A stretch of 64,000 nucleotides of DNA, taken from assembly GCA_027315115.1 (NCBI GenBank), contig DAHUYQ010000029.1, positions 54,761 through 118,760 of the forward strand, in the 5' to 3' direction. The position numbers were made by a program, and so were the translations under genes. This stretch comes from Solirubrobacterales bacterium (GTDB taxonomy: Bacteria > Actinomycetota > Thermoleophilia > Solirubrobacterales > Solirubrobacteraceae). The notes under the pieces are model-generated. The model was given only the letters and a program-made list of their open reading frames with translations, was not told the origin of the DNA and did not search any database. Positions within the stretch are counted from its first letter, which is position 1, and each line of letters starts with the position of its first letter. This document shows, one piece after another, positions 44,258 to 56,187 of the stretch.

Positions 44258-46801
44258 ATGGCGGCTCCGCGTGGCTCATGGCGGACACAGCGCTGGACTG
44301 CGACGGCACGGTTGCGCGCCTACTTCGCGGGGCTGGTCGTGCTGGTCGGCGTCGCCGCGCTGGCGGGTGCGTTGTACGTCCGCGCGCAGAGCGACGACGA
44401 TGCGAACGGCAGGGCGGTTCAGGAGGCGTCGTTCGCGGCCGGTGGCGCCGCCCAGCTGATCTCCGGGGGCGTCACGGGGATGCAGACAGGTCTCGGCGCG
44501 CTGGCCGCCGATGCGGCGACGGTCACGGCGGTGCTGGCCCACCCGCACGGCTGCGTCCTGACGTTCTCCCCGAACGGCGTGTTCGCGACCGGGCACGTCG
44601 ACATCGTCCACAGCGACGGCCGGGTCGCCTGTACCTCGCTGCGCCTGCGCCCGGGCGCACAGCTGCGCTATCCGGTCAGCGGCTGGGCGCGCGAGGCAGG
44701 CGTGCGCCCGCAACTGCTCGCGCCCGTGCCGGACCCGGCGAACGGTGAGCCGTCGCTCGTCGTCACGCTGCCCGTCCGCGGCGGGTTCGTCGCGGTGGCC
44801 GCAGATCTGAGAGAGGTCGGGCCACAGCTGCTCTCGCAGCTGTCCGGGCTGACCGGGCTGACCTACATGGTCGCCTCCGGCGGCGGCCGCACGCTGCTCG
44901 CGAGCTCGACCGCGCCGGAGAGGTGGGTCGGGCGCTCACTCCTCGGAACCGGTTTCTACCGGGCGCGGGGCCGGACCGAGCGACCGGGGCTCGATCGAAC
45001 CGTGCGCCTGTTCGCAGCGGCCGCCGTCCCCGGGCTCGGCTGGCAGGTGTTCGCCGGGATCGACCGCTCGGTGGCGCTGCACTCATCGGCGAGCCTGTTC
45101 GACAACCTGCTGTGGCTGATCCTGGCGGCGGTGGCGCTGGTGCTGATCGTGGCGCTGGCGATCGAGCGGCGGATCGAGCGCGAGCTCGAGCGGCGTCGAG
45201 CGGCCGAGGCGGCCGCCCGAGCGGCCGAGGCACAGTCGCGCAGCGCCGAGGCCGAGACCGCCGCGGCGAGCGAGGCCTACCAGCTGCTGTTCAGCGCGAA
45301 CCCGCTGCCGATGTGGATCTACGACCCGGCGACACTCGCAGTGCTGGAGGCGAACCAGGCGGCGCTCACCAAGTACGGGTACTCGCGGGAGGAGTTCCTG
45401 GCGCTCACGATCGCCGAGCTGCGCCCGCCGGAGGACGTGCCGGCGATGCTGGAGAGCGTGCGCGACCACACGGCCCGCCAGCTGTCGGGGCCGTGGCGCC
45501 ACCAGACGCGCGACGGCAAGGCGTTCAACGTCGAGATCGTGTCGAGCGCCGTCCGCTACCGCGGGCGTGACGGACGGTTCGTGGTCGCGATCGACGTGAC
45601 CGACCGTGAGCGGCTGCAGCAGCAACTGGCGCAGGCGCAGCGGCTCGAGAGCCTCGGCCAGCTCGCCGGCGGGGTGGCACACGACTTCAACAACCTGCTC
45701 GGCGTGATCATCAACTACGCCGCCTTCGTCGCCGAGCAGCTGAGCGAAACCGCGCCGGACGCGGTGCTGGAGGCCGCGCGCGCCGACCTCGCCCAGATCG
45801 ACCGGGCGGCCCACCAGGCGACCCGGCTGACGCGACAGCTGCTGGCGTTCGCGCGGCGCGAGGTGGCTCACCCCGAGGTGGTGGACCTCAACAAGATCGT
45901 GCGCGAGACCGAGCAGCTGCTGACGCGCTCGCTCGGCGAGCACGTCGAGCTCACGACCACGCTCGCCGCCGAGCTGTCACCCGTCCTCGCCGACCCCGGC
46001 CAGCTCGAGCAGGTGCTCGTCAACCTGGCGGTCAACGCTCGCGACGCGATGCCGAGCGGCGGCACGCTGCTGATCGAGACGAGGGACGTGGAGGTCGACC
46101 GGGACTACGCCGACACGCATCCGGGACTCACCCCGGGCCGGTACGCGCGGCTGCGCGTCAGCGACACCGGCGTGGGGATGGAGCCGACCGTGATCGAACG
46201 AGCGTTCGAGCCGTTCTTCACGACGAAGCCGGCCGGGCACGGCACCGGCCTCGGGCTCGCGACGATCTACGGGATCGTCACGCAGCTCGGCGGCCGGGTC
46301 AGCCTGTACTCGGAGGTCGGGATCGGGACCACATGCAGCGTCATGCTGCCCGCCGCCACACAGCCCGCCGCCACCGCGACGCCGCAGCCTTTGCTCGAGC
46401 TCGGCGGCGACGGCCAGCACGTCCTGCTCGTCGAGGACGAGGAGGGGATCCGCGAGGTCGCCCGCCGGATCCTCGAGCGTCACGGCTACCTGGTCCAGAC
46501 CGCCGCCAGCGGGGCGGAAGCGCTCGAGCTCGCGGCGACGGGCGCCCCGATCGAGCTGCTGCTCACCGACGTGATCATGCCCGGGATGCTCGGCAAGGAG
46601 CTCGCCGAGCGGATCCTGGAGCGCCGTCCCGAGACGCGCGTGCTTTACATGTCCGGGTACGCGAGCCCGATGCTGGGGATGACCGCGACGGTGCCGCCGG
46701 GCATGCACCTGGTCGAGAAGCCGTTCACCGAGCAGACGCTGCTGGCGAAGGTCCGCGAGGCGCTCGCGGCGCCGGCGTCAGTCCGTACCGGCGACGAGTA
46801 G
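44258..46801 (+). CDS. Hybrid sensor histidine kinase (extracellular sensor, PAS, HisKA, HATPase, receiver)
   Basis: In the 847-residue protein, TM1 (about 20-44) and TM2 (LLWLILAAVALVLIVALAI, about 285-305) flank an extracellular cache-like sensor. A coiled linker leads to a PAS domain (SANPLPMWIYDPATLAVLEANQAALTKYG, about 340-455). HisKA has GVAHDFNNLLGVI with the phospho-His, HATPase has NLAVNARDAMPSGG and GHGTGLGLATIYG, and a C-terminal receiver has LLVEDEEGIRE, LLTDVIMPGM and Lys in LVEKPFTE. The receiver lacks an output domain, so phosphotransfer to another protein is likely. It overlaps argF by 24 bp, convergently. Confidence 0.93.
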   Translation: MAAPRGSWRTQRWTATARLRAYFAGLVVLVGVAALAGALYVRAQSDDDANGRAVQEASFAAGGAAQLISGGVTGMQTGLGALAADAATVTAVLAHPHGCVLTFSPNGVFATGHVDIVHSDGRVACTSLRLRPGAQLRYPVSGWAREAGVRPQLLAPVPDPANGEPSLVVTLPVRGGFVAVAADLREVGPQLLSQLSGLTGLTYMVASGGGRTLLASSTAPERWVGRSLLGTGFYRARGRTERPGLDRTVRLFAAAAVPGLGWQVFAGIDRSVALHSSASLFDNLLWLILAAVALVLIVALAIERRIERELERRRAAEAAARAAEAQSRSAEAETAAASEAYQLLFSANPLPMWIYDPATLAVLEANQAALTKYGYSREEFLALTIAELRPPEDVPAMLESVRDHTARQLSGPWRHQTRDGKAFNVEIVSSAVRYRGRDGRFVVAIDVTDRERLQQQLAQAQRLESLGQLAGGVAHDFNNLLGVIINYAAFVAEQLSETAPDAVLEAARADLAQIDRAAHQATRLTRQLLAFARREVAHPEVVDLNKIVRETEQLLTRSLGEHVELTTTLAAELSPVLADPGQLEQVLVNLAVNARDAMPSGGTLLIETRDVEVDRDYADTHPGLTPGRYARLRVSDTGVGMEPTVIERAFEPFFTTKPAGHGTGLGLATIYGIVTQLGGRVSLYSEVGIGTTCSVMLPAATQPAATATPQPLLELGGDGQHVLLVEDEEGIREVARRILERHGYLVQTAASGAEALELAATGAPIELLLTDVIMPGMLGKELAERILERRPETRVLYMSGYASPMLGMTATVPPGMHLVEKPFTEQTLLAKVREALAAPASVRTGDE

Positions 46802-47697
46802 CTCGAGCAGCGCCTTCTGGGCGTGGCGGCGGTTCTCGGCCTGGTCCCAGATCCGCTGGCGGTCGCCGTACAGGACCGCCTCGGTGATCTCCTCGCCGGG
46901 GTGCGCCGGCAGGCAGTGCAGCGCGACGGCCGAAGGCTTGGCGGCGTCGAGCAGCGCCTGATCGAGCCGGTAGGGGGCGAGCGCCCGCCGGCGCGCGTCC
47001 GCCTCGTCGTCGGAGTCGCTCATGCTCACCCAGACGTCGGTGTAGAGCGCATCGGCGCCGCGCGCGGCAGCGAGCGGATCGTCGGTCAGGACCGCACCGG
47101 CGACCGGGTCGAGCTGGTAGCCGTCGGGCGCCGCCACCCGCACCTCGACGCCGGCCAGCGCGCCGAGGATCGCCAGCGAGCGCGCGACGTTGTTGCCGTC
47201 GCCGACGTAGGCGAGCACCAGCCCGTCGAGCCGGCCGAACGCCTCGCGCAGCGTCAGCAGGTCGGCGAGCGCCTGGCAGGGGTGGTGGGCGGCGGTGAGC
47301 ATGTTGATCACCGGCACGGTCGCGTTGGCGGCGAGCTCGCGGACGACCTCGTCGGGGCCGGTGCGGATCCCGATCGCGGCGACGTGGCGCGAGAGCACGA
47401 GGGCGGTGTCACGGATCGACTCGCCGCGACTCAGCTGCATCTCGCCCGACCGCAATACGAGCGGGTGGCCGCCGAGCTCGTGGACTCCGGTCTCGAACGA
47501 GACACGGGTCCGGGTCGACGGCCGCTCGAACATCAGCGCGACGGTACGGCCGACCAGCACCCGCGAGGCGAGCGGGCCGGCCTTCAGCTCCAGCGCCCGG
47601 TCGAGCAGGCCCGCGAGCCGGTCGGCGCTGAGCTCCTCGCCCGTCAGGAAGTGCGCCGCTGGTCGAGTCGTGGGTCCCAAGCGCAGCAGTCTAGGTG

Positions 47698-47701
<4 letters not shown>
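46778..47701 (-). CDS. argF: Ornithine carbamoyltransferase
   Basis: ArgF makes citrulline from ornithine and carbamoyl phosphate in arginine synthesis. The 307-residue sequence has FERPSTRTRVSFE (carbamoyl-phosphate binding), GEMQLSRGESIRDTALVLSR, HHPCQALADLLTL, DVWVSMSD and the ornithine-binding HCLPAHPGEEIT. GTG 47701 overlaps the amt TGA (GTGA), so argF is the third gene of glnB-amt-argF. No other arginine genes are near. Linking a PII sensor, ammonium uptake and citrulline formation in one transcript is uncommon. Confidence 0.96.
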
Positions 47702-49004
<1,303 letters not shown>

Positions 49005-49008
<4 letters not shown>

Positions 49009-49361
49009 TCGGCGCTCACCGGAGTGACCGCGTCGCGATCGGTCTCGCCGGTGCGGATCCGGACGGCCTGCTCGAGCGTCACCACGAAGATCTTGCCGTC
49101 GCCGACCTCGCCCGTCCGAGCGGCGTCGCACAGCGCCTGGATCGTCGGCTGCACGAACGAGTCGGACACCGCGATCTCGAACCGGACCTTCTCCGACAGC
49201 TCCATCTTGACGGTCGTGCCGCGATACGTCTCGACGCGATCGAGCTCACCGCCGTGGCCCTGCACCCGGCTGATCGACAGCCCGTGGATGTCGGCGCGGT
49301 ACAGCGCCTCGAGCACGTCGTTGGCCTTCTCCGGGCGGACGATCCCGATCACGAGCTTCAT
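49005..49361 (-). CDS. glnB: Nitrogen regulatory protein P-II
   Basis: MKLVIGIVRPEKANDVLEALYRADIHGLSISRVQGHG starts at ATG 49361, preceded by AGGAGG with 8-nt spacing; the track's TTG start is 6 nt earlier. The T-loop reads GGELDRVETYRGTTVKMELSEKVRFEI: Tyr46 is kept, but position 51, the residue uridylylated or adenylylated in most PII proteins, is Val. The B-loop RTGEVGDGKIFV is intact, so ATP and 2-oxoglutarate binding is expected. It is the first gene of glnB-amt-argF, with an ATGA overlap with amt. Confidence 0.94.
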
Positions 49362-49437
49362 TGACAATGCCTCCTGGGCAGCGGTACGCGGGGCAAGCGG
49401 ACGCAGACCGGCCCGTTGCGGGCCACAGCCTAGCTAG

Positions 49438-50349
49438 CTAGGCGAGATACGCGGCGCTGGCCACGACCAGGACCGCGAGCGTGCTCCAGACGATGATCGT
49501 CGCGATCAGCCGCTGGTCGAGCCCGAATGCGTGGCCGACGATCAGGGTGTTGATCCCGGTCGCCATCGCCGCCTGGATCAGGTACGCGTCCGGGATCGCG
49601 AGTCCGGCGCCGCCGGCCGCCAGCAGCAGCAGCGGCGTGACCCCGAACCGCAGCGCGAGCGCCAGGCCGACGCGGCGGTCGGGCCACTCGAGCAGCGGCG
49701 CGTGGTCGTCGCGGCGCTCGGCCGACAGATACACGCCGACCGCGAAGAAGCCGACCGGGAGCAGCCCGTAGACGATCGTTCGCGACGCGAGCACGAACGC
49801 GTGCGGCGCCCATGCCACCGGCACCACGAGCCCAGCCACGGCGGCGAGCAGCGGAGGGTTGCGCGTCAGGAACGCGACCGGGCGCCCGCGTCGCGCCGCG
49901 CGGCGCCGCGTACCGAACGCGGCACCGACCGCGAACCCGGCGGTGAACCACATCGTCCCGCTGATCACCTGGTCGTAGGCGACGGCGTGGCTGAGCGCAC
50001 TCCCGCCGAGCAGCGCCTCCGTGACGGGGAGGCCGAGGTAGCCCGTGTTGACGACGATCACGCTGACGATCACCGCCCCGAGCGCCGGGCCTGCGAGCCC
50101 GAGGCGGCGTCCGAGCGCCCAGGCGAGCGCCCCGGCGAGGCCCAGCCCGCAATACGCCAGCGCGAGCCCGACCCCTGCGTCGAGCGACAGCGACAGGTGC
50201 GCGAAGCCGACGTACGCGATGAACGGCACCAGCACGTACAGCATCGCCCCCAGCGCGAGCCGGGCCAGACGTTGCGCGTCGGCCCCGCGGCGCTCGCAGG
50301 CGATCCCGGCCGATGTCGCGAGCAGGACCGCGACCGCGACGAGCAGCAC
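49438..50349 (-). CDS. AEC family transporter (auxin efflux carrier type)
   Basis: The 303-residue polytopic protein has about 9-10 hydrophobic segments. The family pattern includes YVLVPFIAYVGF, IVSVIVVNTGYLGLPV and INTLIVGHAFGLDQRL, where the conserved NxxxxG-like segments of the bile/arsenite/riboflavin transporter superfamily lie. The substrate is unknown. GTG 50349 is 30 bp downstream of the NTF2-like gene, so it is probably the fifth gene of thiO-thiS-thiG-NTF2-AEC. A thiamin-related substrate would be a guess. Confidence 0.87.
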   Translation of the reverse strand: MLLVAVAVLLATSAGIACERRGADAQRLARLALGAMLYVLVPFIAYVGFAHLSLSLDAGVGLALAYCGLGLAGALAWALGRRLGLAGPALGAVIVSVIVVNTGYLGLPVTEALLGGSALSHAVAYDQVISGTMWFTAGFAVGAAFGTRRRAARRGRPVAFLTRNPPLLAAVAGLVVPVAWAPHAFVLASRTIVYGLLPVGFFAVGVYLSAERRDDHAPLLEWPDRRVGLALALRFGVTPLLLLAAGGAGLAIPDAYLIQAAMATGINTLIVGHAFGLDQRLIATIIVWSTLAVLVVASAAYLA

Positions 50350-50379
50350 CGCTGCCTCAGGCCCGCACGAGCGGAGCGC

Positions 50380-51671
<1,292 letters not shown>

Positions 51672-51878
51672 TCAGCCCCCCTGGACGGCGGTCAGCACTT
51701 CGATCCGGGCGCCCTCGCGCAGCTCCGTCGCCGGCCATGCCGAGCGGGGCACGACCTCGCCGCCGAGCGCCACGGCGACCCCGCGACCGTCACCGGGAGC
51801 GCCAAGCGAGGCGACCAGCTCCGCCACCGTCGTGCCGGCGTCCACGCGCCGCTCGCTGCCGTTGACGATCACGATCAT
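51672..51878 (-). CDS. thiS: Sulfur carrier protein ThiS
   Basis: The 68-residue ubiquitin-fold protein MIVIVNGSERRVDAGTTVAELVASLGAP...GARIEVLTAVQGG ends in the required Gly-Gly, which becomes a thiocarboxylate for thiazole synthesis. It is hidden in the tail of a longer shadow ORF in the track. ATG 51878 overlaps the thiO stop as ATGA, and thiG begins 3 bp downstream. No thiF is present in the window, so its adenylation must depend on a gene elsewhere. Confidence 0.95.
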   Translation of the reverse strand: MIVIVNGSERRVDAGTTVAELVASLGAPGDGRGVAVALGGEVVPRSAWPATELREGARIEVLTAVQGG

Positions 51879-53038
51879 CGCCGCTCGATCGCTCCACTGA
51901 TCGCCGGCGCAAACCGGGCGGGAGCCAGCGGACGGGCCAGCTCCGGGACGTCGTCGCCGGCCAGCAGGCCGGCGACGATCTCGGCGGTCACAGGCGCCAG
52001 CAGGATTCCGTGGCGGTAGTGGCCGGTCGCCCAGACGAGCCCGTCGAGCGCGCCGCGACCGACGATCGGCAGGTTGTCCGGGGTTCCGGGGCGGGTGCCC
52101 GCCATCAGCTCCTCGACGATCAGCTCCGACACTCCCGGGATCAGCTCGGTCGCGTCGCGCAGCAGCTGGAACAGCGCTCCGGCGGTCACCGTCACGTCGT
52201 AACCGCGCTCCTCGACGGTGGCGCCGAGCGCGTAGCGGCCGTCGCCGCGGGGAACGAGGTAGCCGGGCTGCATCCTGATCACGCGCTGCACGAGGCCGGG
52301 GCCGCCCGGATCGCGCAGCGTCATGATCTGGCCCTTGACGGGACGCACCGGAATGCGCGCGTCGTCGGGCAGCCCGGGCAGCTTCGCGGACCACGGGCCA
52401 GCGGCGACAACCACCTGCCCGGCTTCGAGCACGCGCCCGCCGGCGACCTGCACGCCGGTGACACGCCGGCCGGCGAGGACCAGCTCGGTGACCTCCACGC
52501 CGGTCTCGAGCTCGCCGCCGGCGGCGGTGAACGCGTCCGCGAGCGCCGCCGCCAGCGCCCGCGGATCGACCGCGTGGTCGTCGGGGATCTCGAGGCCGAG
52601 CCGCAGGGTCGGCGCCAGCGCCGGCTCGAGCGCCCGCGCCTCGCTCGCCCGCAGCCGGCGAACCGGCAGCTCGAGCGAGCGCCGGAAGGCCAGCTCACGC
52701 TCGAGCGCGGCCGCCTCGTCCGCGTCGCGCGCCACCAGCAGCGTCCCGGGGCGGTGGTAGCCGGGATCGCGGCCGCTCGCCTCCCGCAGCTCCTCGACGA
52801 ACCCGGGGTACAGGCGGGCGCTCTCGAGCGCGAGCGCCAGCACTGCGGGCTCGGACGGTTGCGCCTCGGCGATCGGGGCGATCATCCCGGCGGCTGTGCG
52901 GGTTGTCGCGGCGCCAGGCAGATCGCGCTCGACGATCCGGACGCGCAACCCCCGGCGCGCAGCTCGCCAACCGGCCGCCAATCCGATCACGCCGCCACCG
53001 ACGATCAGGACATCGGGAGGGGTGCGCTCAGCGTTCAC
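51875..53038 (-). CDS. thiO: Glycine oxidase ThiO
   Basis: ThiO oxidises glycine to the imine used by ThiG. The 387-residue FAD enzyme (DAO family) has DVLIVGGGVIGLAAGWRAARRGLRVRIVE, AAGMIAPIAEAQPSEP, VDPRALAAALADAF, VVAAGPWSAKLPGL, RPVKGQIMTLRDP, and the C-terminal RPGTPDNLPIVGRGALDGLVWATGHYRHGILLAPVTAE. GTG 53038 is the start. It is the first gene of the minus-strand thiamin operon and is divergent from thiE with only about 43 bp between them. Confidence 0.95.
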   Translation of the reverse strand: MNAERTPPDVLIVGGGVIGLAAGWRAARRGLRVRIVERDLPGAATTRTAAGMIAPIAEAQPSEPAVLALALESARLYPGFVEELREASGRDPGYHRPGTLLVARDADEAAALERELAFRRSLELPVRRLRASEARALEPALAPTLRLGLEIPDDHAVDPRALAAALADAFTAAGGELETGVEVTELVLAGRRVTGVQVAGGRVLEAGQVVVAAGPWSAKLPGLPDDARIPVRPVKGQIMTLRDPGGPGLVQRVIRMQPGYLVPRGDGRYALGATVEERGYDVTVTAGALFQLLRDATELIPGVSELIVEELMAGTRPGTPDNLPIVGRGALDGLVWATGHYRHGILLAPVTAEIVAGLLAGDDVPELARPLAPARFAPAISGAIERR

Positions 53039-53081
53039 GGTCTCGTCTCGATCCTAGCGCGGCGGCCTTGCCAGACTGGGG

Positions 53082-53723
53082 GTGATGGACGACCGCCGCC
53101 AGCGCCTCGCCGGTGCCCGCCTGTACCTCGTCTGCGGCGCGATCGCGAGCGATCGGCTCGAGGCGGTGCTGCGCGGCGGCGTCGAGATCGTGCAGCTGCG
53201 GATGAAGGAGGCAGCGGACGCCGCGATCCTCGCGGCCGCGCAGCGGTTCGCGCCGATCTGCGCCGCCCACGGCGCCCTCTTGATCGTCCACGACCGCCCC
53301 GAGCTGGCGGTCAGCACCGGCGCCGACGGCGTCCACCTCGGCCAGGACGACGTTCCCGTGGCAGACGCGCGGGCGCTGGTCGGGCCGGAGCTCCTGATCG
53401 GCCGCTCGACCCACACGCCCGGGCAGATCGAGGCTGCGGGCGAGCTCGACGTCGACTACATCGGCGTCGGCCCGGTGCACGCGACCCCGACCAAGCCGGG
53501 CCGGCCGGCGGTCGGGACCGAGCTGGTCCGCTACGCGGCCGCGCACGCGACGATGCCGTTCTTCGCGATCGGGGGGATCGATCAGAGCAACGTCGGGGCC
53601 GTCGTCGGGGCCGGGGCGCGGCGGATCGCGGTCGTGCGGGCGCTGACCGGGGCGGCCGACCCCGAGACCGCCGCACGCGCGCTGCGCGCGGCGCTCGCCG
53701 GCCGGGAGGCGTCCGTTGGATGA
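53082..53723 (+). CDS. thiE: Thiamine-phosphate synthase
   Basis: ThiE joins the pyrimidine and thiazole phosphates. The 213-residue TIM-barrel protein shows VEIVQLRMKEAADAAILAAA, LLIVHDRPELAVSTGADGVHLGQDDVPVADAR, IGRSTHTPGQIEAAGELDVDYIGVGPVHATPTKPGRPAVG and FFAIGGID. The adjacent GTG 53082 and ATG 53085 are alternative starts. It is divergent from thiO and overlaps the next gene by 8 bp. No TPP riboswitch was recognised in the short intergenic region. Confidence 0.96.
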   Translation: MMDDRRQRLAGARLYLVCGAIASDRLEAVLRGGVEIVQLRMKEAADAAILAAAQRFAPICAAHGALLIVHDRPELAVSTGADGVHLGQDDVPVADARALVGPELLIGRSTHTPGQIEAAGELDVDYIGVGPVHATPTKPGRPAVGTELVRYAAAHATMPFFAIGGIDQSNVGAVVGAGARRIAVVRALTGAADPETAARALRAALAGREASVG

Positions 53724-54162
53724 GGACTTCGTCGAGCGCTACCGCGCCCGTACGGAGGCGCGCAACGCGGCCGTGCGGGCGACGCTCGTGCCGCTCGCGC
53801 CGGGGGAGCGGCCCTGGCCCCTGCGCGCTTCAGTCGCGGTCACCGCGATCGCGGGCATCGCCAACCTGATCCTGTACGCGGCCGGGGCGAAGATCGGCGG
53901 CCAGCGGCCGGCGCCATCGGCGATCGCCGGGTTCTCGGTGCTGACGCTCGCGCTGGCGTACGGGATGTGGCGGCGCTACTACCCGGCGGTGCTGGGCTTC
54001 ATGGCGCTGCTGACGATCGTGGTCGTGATCTTCTCGCTGTTCCTGGTCGAGGCCTCGAATCTGCTCGGCCTGCTCGTGCCACCCGTGTTCATCGTCGGCG
54101 GGGGATGGCTGTTCTGGAAGCTCGTGCGCGTCCTCGGGCGGATTCAGGCACCGTCGCGATAG
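53716..54162 (+). CDS. Hypothetical membrane protein (about 148 residues)
   Basis: The start is TTG 53716, overlapping thiE by 8 bp. About 40 charged residues (DEDFVERYRARTEARNAAVRATLVPLAPGERPWPL) precede about three to four hydrophobic segments: ASVAVTAIAGIANLILYAAG, AGFSVLTLALAYGMW, VLGFMALLTIVVVIFSLFLVEA and LLGLLVPPVFIVGGGWLFW. No family is recognised. Position suggests co-transcription with thiE. The next gene, lpd, begins 9 bp later on the same strand. Confidence 0.75.
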   Translation: MDEDFVERYRARTEARNAAVRATLVPLAPGERPWPLRASVAVTAIAGIANLILYAAGAKIGGQRPAPSAIAGFSVLTLALAYGMWRRYYPAVLGFMALLTIVVVIFSLFLVEASNLLGLLVPPVFIVGGGWLFWKLVRVLGRIQAPSR

Positions 54163-54171
54163 GCTCCCGGG

Positions 54172-55542
54172 GTGCCCGAGACAAGCTACGACTGCATCGT
54201 GGTCGGTTCCGGCCCGGGCGGCTACGTCGCCGCGATCCGCGCCGCCCAGCTGGGAATGAAGACGGCGGTGATCGAGAAGGACAGGATCGGGGGTCGCTGC
54301 CTGAACTACGCGTGCATCCCCGCCAAGGCGGTCCTGCGCTCCGCCGACGTGCTGCAGGAGATCCGCGACGCCGGCGAGTTCGGGATCAAGGTCGGCGCAC
54401 CCGAGGTCGATTTCGGGGCGGTGATGGAGCGCCGCGACAAGGTCGTCAAGACGCTCACGGGCGGCGTCTCGGGGTTGCTCAAGAAGAACTCGATCGAGGT
54501 CGTGGAGGGAGTCGGCTCGCTCGCGGGCGATGGTGCGGTGACGGTCGAGGGTCGCACCCTTCGAGCGAAGACGATCGTGCTCGCGACCGGCTCGGTCCCG
54601 CGCGGGATTCCCGGGGTGGCGCTCGGCGGGCGCGTGATCGGCACCGAGGAGGCATGGGCGCTCGAGCGGCTGCCGCAGTCGCTGGCGGTCGTCGGCGCCG
54701 GCGCATCGGGGGCCGAGATCGCCTCGGCGTACGCCCGGCTGGGGGTCGAGGTGCGGCTGTTCGAGATGCTCGATCGCGTGCTGCCGACCGAGGACGCCGA
54801 CATCTCGAAGGCCGCCGAGCGTGGCCTCAAGAAGCAGGGAATGAGCATCTACACGAGCACTCGGATCGCGAACGTGGAGTCGGGCGACGACCGCGTCACG
54901 TTCAGCTTCGGGGAGGAGTCGGGGAGCGCCGACTGGCTCGTACTCGCCACCGGGCGCGGCCCGGACGTGGAGGCACTCGGGCTCGAGGTCGCCGGCGTCG
55001 AGCTCGACGAGCGCGGCCTGATCAACGTCGACGGGGCGCTGCGCACGAGCGCCGCCGGGGTGTACGCGATCGGCGATCTGGTGCCCGGACCGGCGCTCGC
55101 CCACAAGGCGTCGGACGAGGGCGTGATCGCCGTGGAGGACGCCGCCGGCCGCGACACCCACCCGATCAGCTATCCCGACATCCCGCGCGCGACGTTCTGC
55201 ACGCCGAACGTCGGCTCGTTCGGACTGACCGAGGCGCAGGCCCGCGAGCAGGGTTACGACGTCGTCGTCGGCAAGCTCCAGTACGGCGCGGTCGGTGCGG
55301 GCACCGTGTACGGCGACCGCAGCGGGATCGTCAAGCTCGTCGGCGAGCGCAGGTACGGCGAGCTGCTCGGCGGGCACATCTGCGGCACGCGCGCGACCGA
55401 CCTGATCCAGGAGCTCGTCAACACCAAGGCGCTCGAGGGCGGCTACCCCGAGGTGGCGCGGGTGATCCACGGCCACCCGACGCTGTCCGAGGCGATCATG
55501 GAGGCGGCCCGAGCCGCCGACGGCTGGCTGATCCACGGCTAG
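54172..55542 (+). CDS. lpd: Dihydrolipoyl dehydrogenase (E3)
   Basis: E3 re-oxidises dihydrolipoyl groups of 2-oxoacid dehydrogenase complexes with NAD. The 456-residue flavoprotein has DCIVVGSGPGGYVAAIRAAQLG, the redox disulfide C-x4-C in GGRCLNYACIPAK, the NAD-binding VVGAGASGAEIASAYARLG, VYAIGDLVPGPALAHKASDEG and the C-terminal HGHPTLSEAIMEA with the His-Glu dyad. GTG 54172 is the start. It lies far from pdhABC but next to the stand-alone E2 domain at 56188. The DsbA-like gene overlaps it by one base. Confidence 0.95.
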   Translation: MPETSYDCIVVGSGPGGYVAAIRAAQLGMKTAVIEKDRIGGRCLNYACIPAKAVLRSADVLQEIRDAGEFGIKVGAPEVDFGAVMERRDKVVKTLTGGVSGLLKKNSIEVVEGVGSLAGDGAVTVEGRTLRAKTIVLATGSVPRGIPGVALGGRVIGTEEAWALERLPQSLAVVGAGASGAEIASAYARLGVEVRLFEMLDRVLPTEDADISKAAERGLKKQGMSIYTSTRIANVESGDDRVTFSFGEESGSADWLVLATGRGPDVEALGLEVAGVELDERGLINVDGALRTSAAGVYAIGDLVPGPALAHKASDEGVIAVEDAAGRDTHPISYPDIPRATFCTPNVGSFGLTEAQAREQGYDVVVGKLQYGAVGAGTVYGDRSGIVKLVGERRYGELLGGHICGTRATDLIQELVNTKALEGGYPEVARVIHGHPTLSEAIMEAARAADGWLIHG

Positions 55543-56114
55543 TGGATCAGCCGGAAGCTGTCTTCTTCTACGACCTCGGCGACCCGGAGTGCTACCTGGC
55601 CGCCGAGCGGATCACGGCGGCACTGCCGGTGCTCGCCGAGTGGGAGCCCGTGCTCGCCGCGGCCGTCCTCGACGACGGGCTTCCGAGACGGGACCTGGAC
55701 GTGCTCGCCGAGCGCGCCGCCGAGCAGGGACTGCTGGCGCTGCACCGGCCGGTCGGCTGGCCGCCCGACACGCGCGCGGCGATGCTCGCCGCCACCTATG
55801 CCAAGCGCGGCGGACGCGCGGTCGCGTTCTCGCTCGCCGCGTTCCGGCAGGCGTTCGCCGGCGGCCGCGACCTCGCCGACGAGAACACGGTGCTGATCGC
55901 CGCGGCCGCATGCGAGCTTCATCCCGCAGCCGTGCTGAAGGCGATCTCGATGGATTCGGTGGCGGCGCAGCTCGAAGCCGCCGGCGCGCGGGCCAGGGCC
56001 GCAGGCGTGGTCGCGCTGCCGGCGATCGCCGCCGGCGGCTCGATCGTGTGCGGCGCCGATTCGGTCGAGCGCGCGGCGGCGCTGCTCGGCGGAGCGGCCG
56101 GGGCGAAGCTGTAG
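55542..56114 (+). CDS. DsbA/HCCA isomerase-like thioredoxin-fold protein
   Basis: The 190-residue protein starts at GTG 55542, overlapping the last base of the lpd stop (TAGTG). It has AVFFYDLGDPECYLAAERITAALPVLAEWEPVL at the N-terminus, close to the FFFDFxSPYSYLA pattern of HCCA isomerase and DsbA-like proteins, and a helical insert with AFSLAAFRQAFAGGRDLADENTVLIAAAACEL. No CxxC redox motif is visible, so it is probably not a disulfide oxidase. Glutathione-dependent function is also unlikely in an actinobacterium. Its role is unknown. Confidence 0.75.
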   Translation: MDQPEAVFFYDLGDPECYLAAERITAALPVLAEWEPVLAAAVLDDGLPRRDLDVLAERAAEQGLLALHRPVGWPPDTRAAMLAATYAKRGGRAVAFSLAAFRQAFAGGRDLADENTVLIAAAACELHPAAVLKAISMDSVAAQLEAAGARARAAGVVALPAIAAGGSIVCGADSVERAAALLGGAAGAKL

Positions 56115-56115
56115 C

Positions 56116-56146
56116 GGCGGGGCAGGCCCACCAGGCCAGCCCCGCC
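56116..56146. terminator. Hairpin terminator after the DsbA-like gene
   Basis: GGCGGGGC and GCCCCGCC form an 8-bp stem around a 15-nt loop that can fold further through GGCC pairs, beginning 2 bp after the stop codon. No T-tract follows. Confidence 0.6.
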
Positions 56147-56187
56147 AGCTGAACGGTCAATCCCGGCCCGCGCCGGGGGAGCGGTTA

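Noticed and set aside
53039-53081. TPP riboswitch between thiO and thiE
   Set aside because: The divergent gap is only 43 bp, too short, and lacks the conserved CTGAGA-type core.
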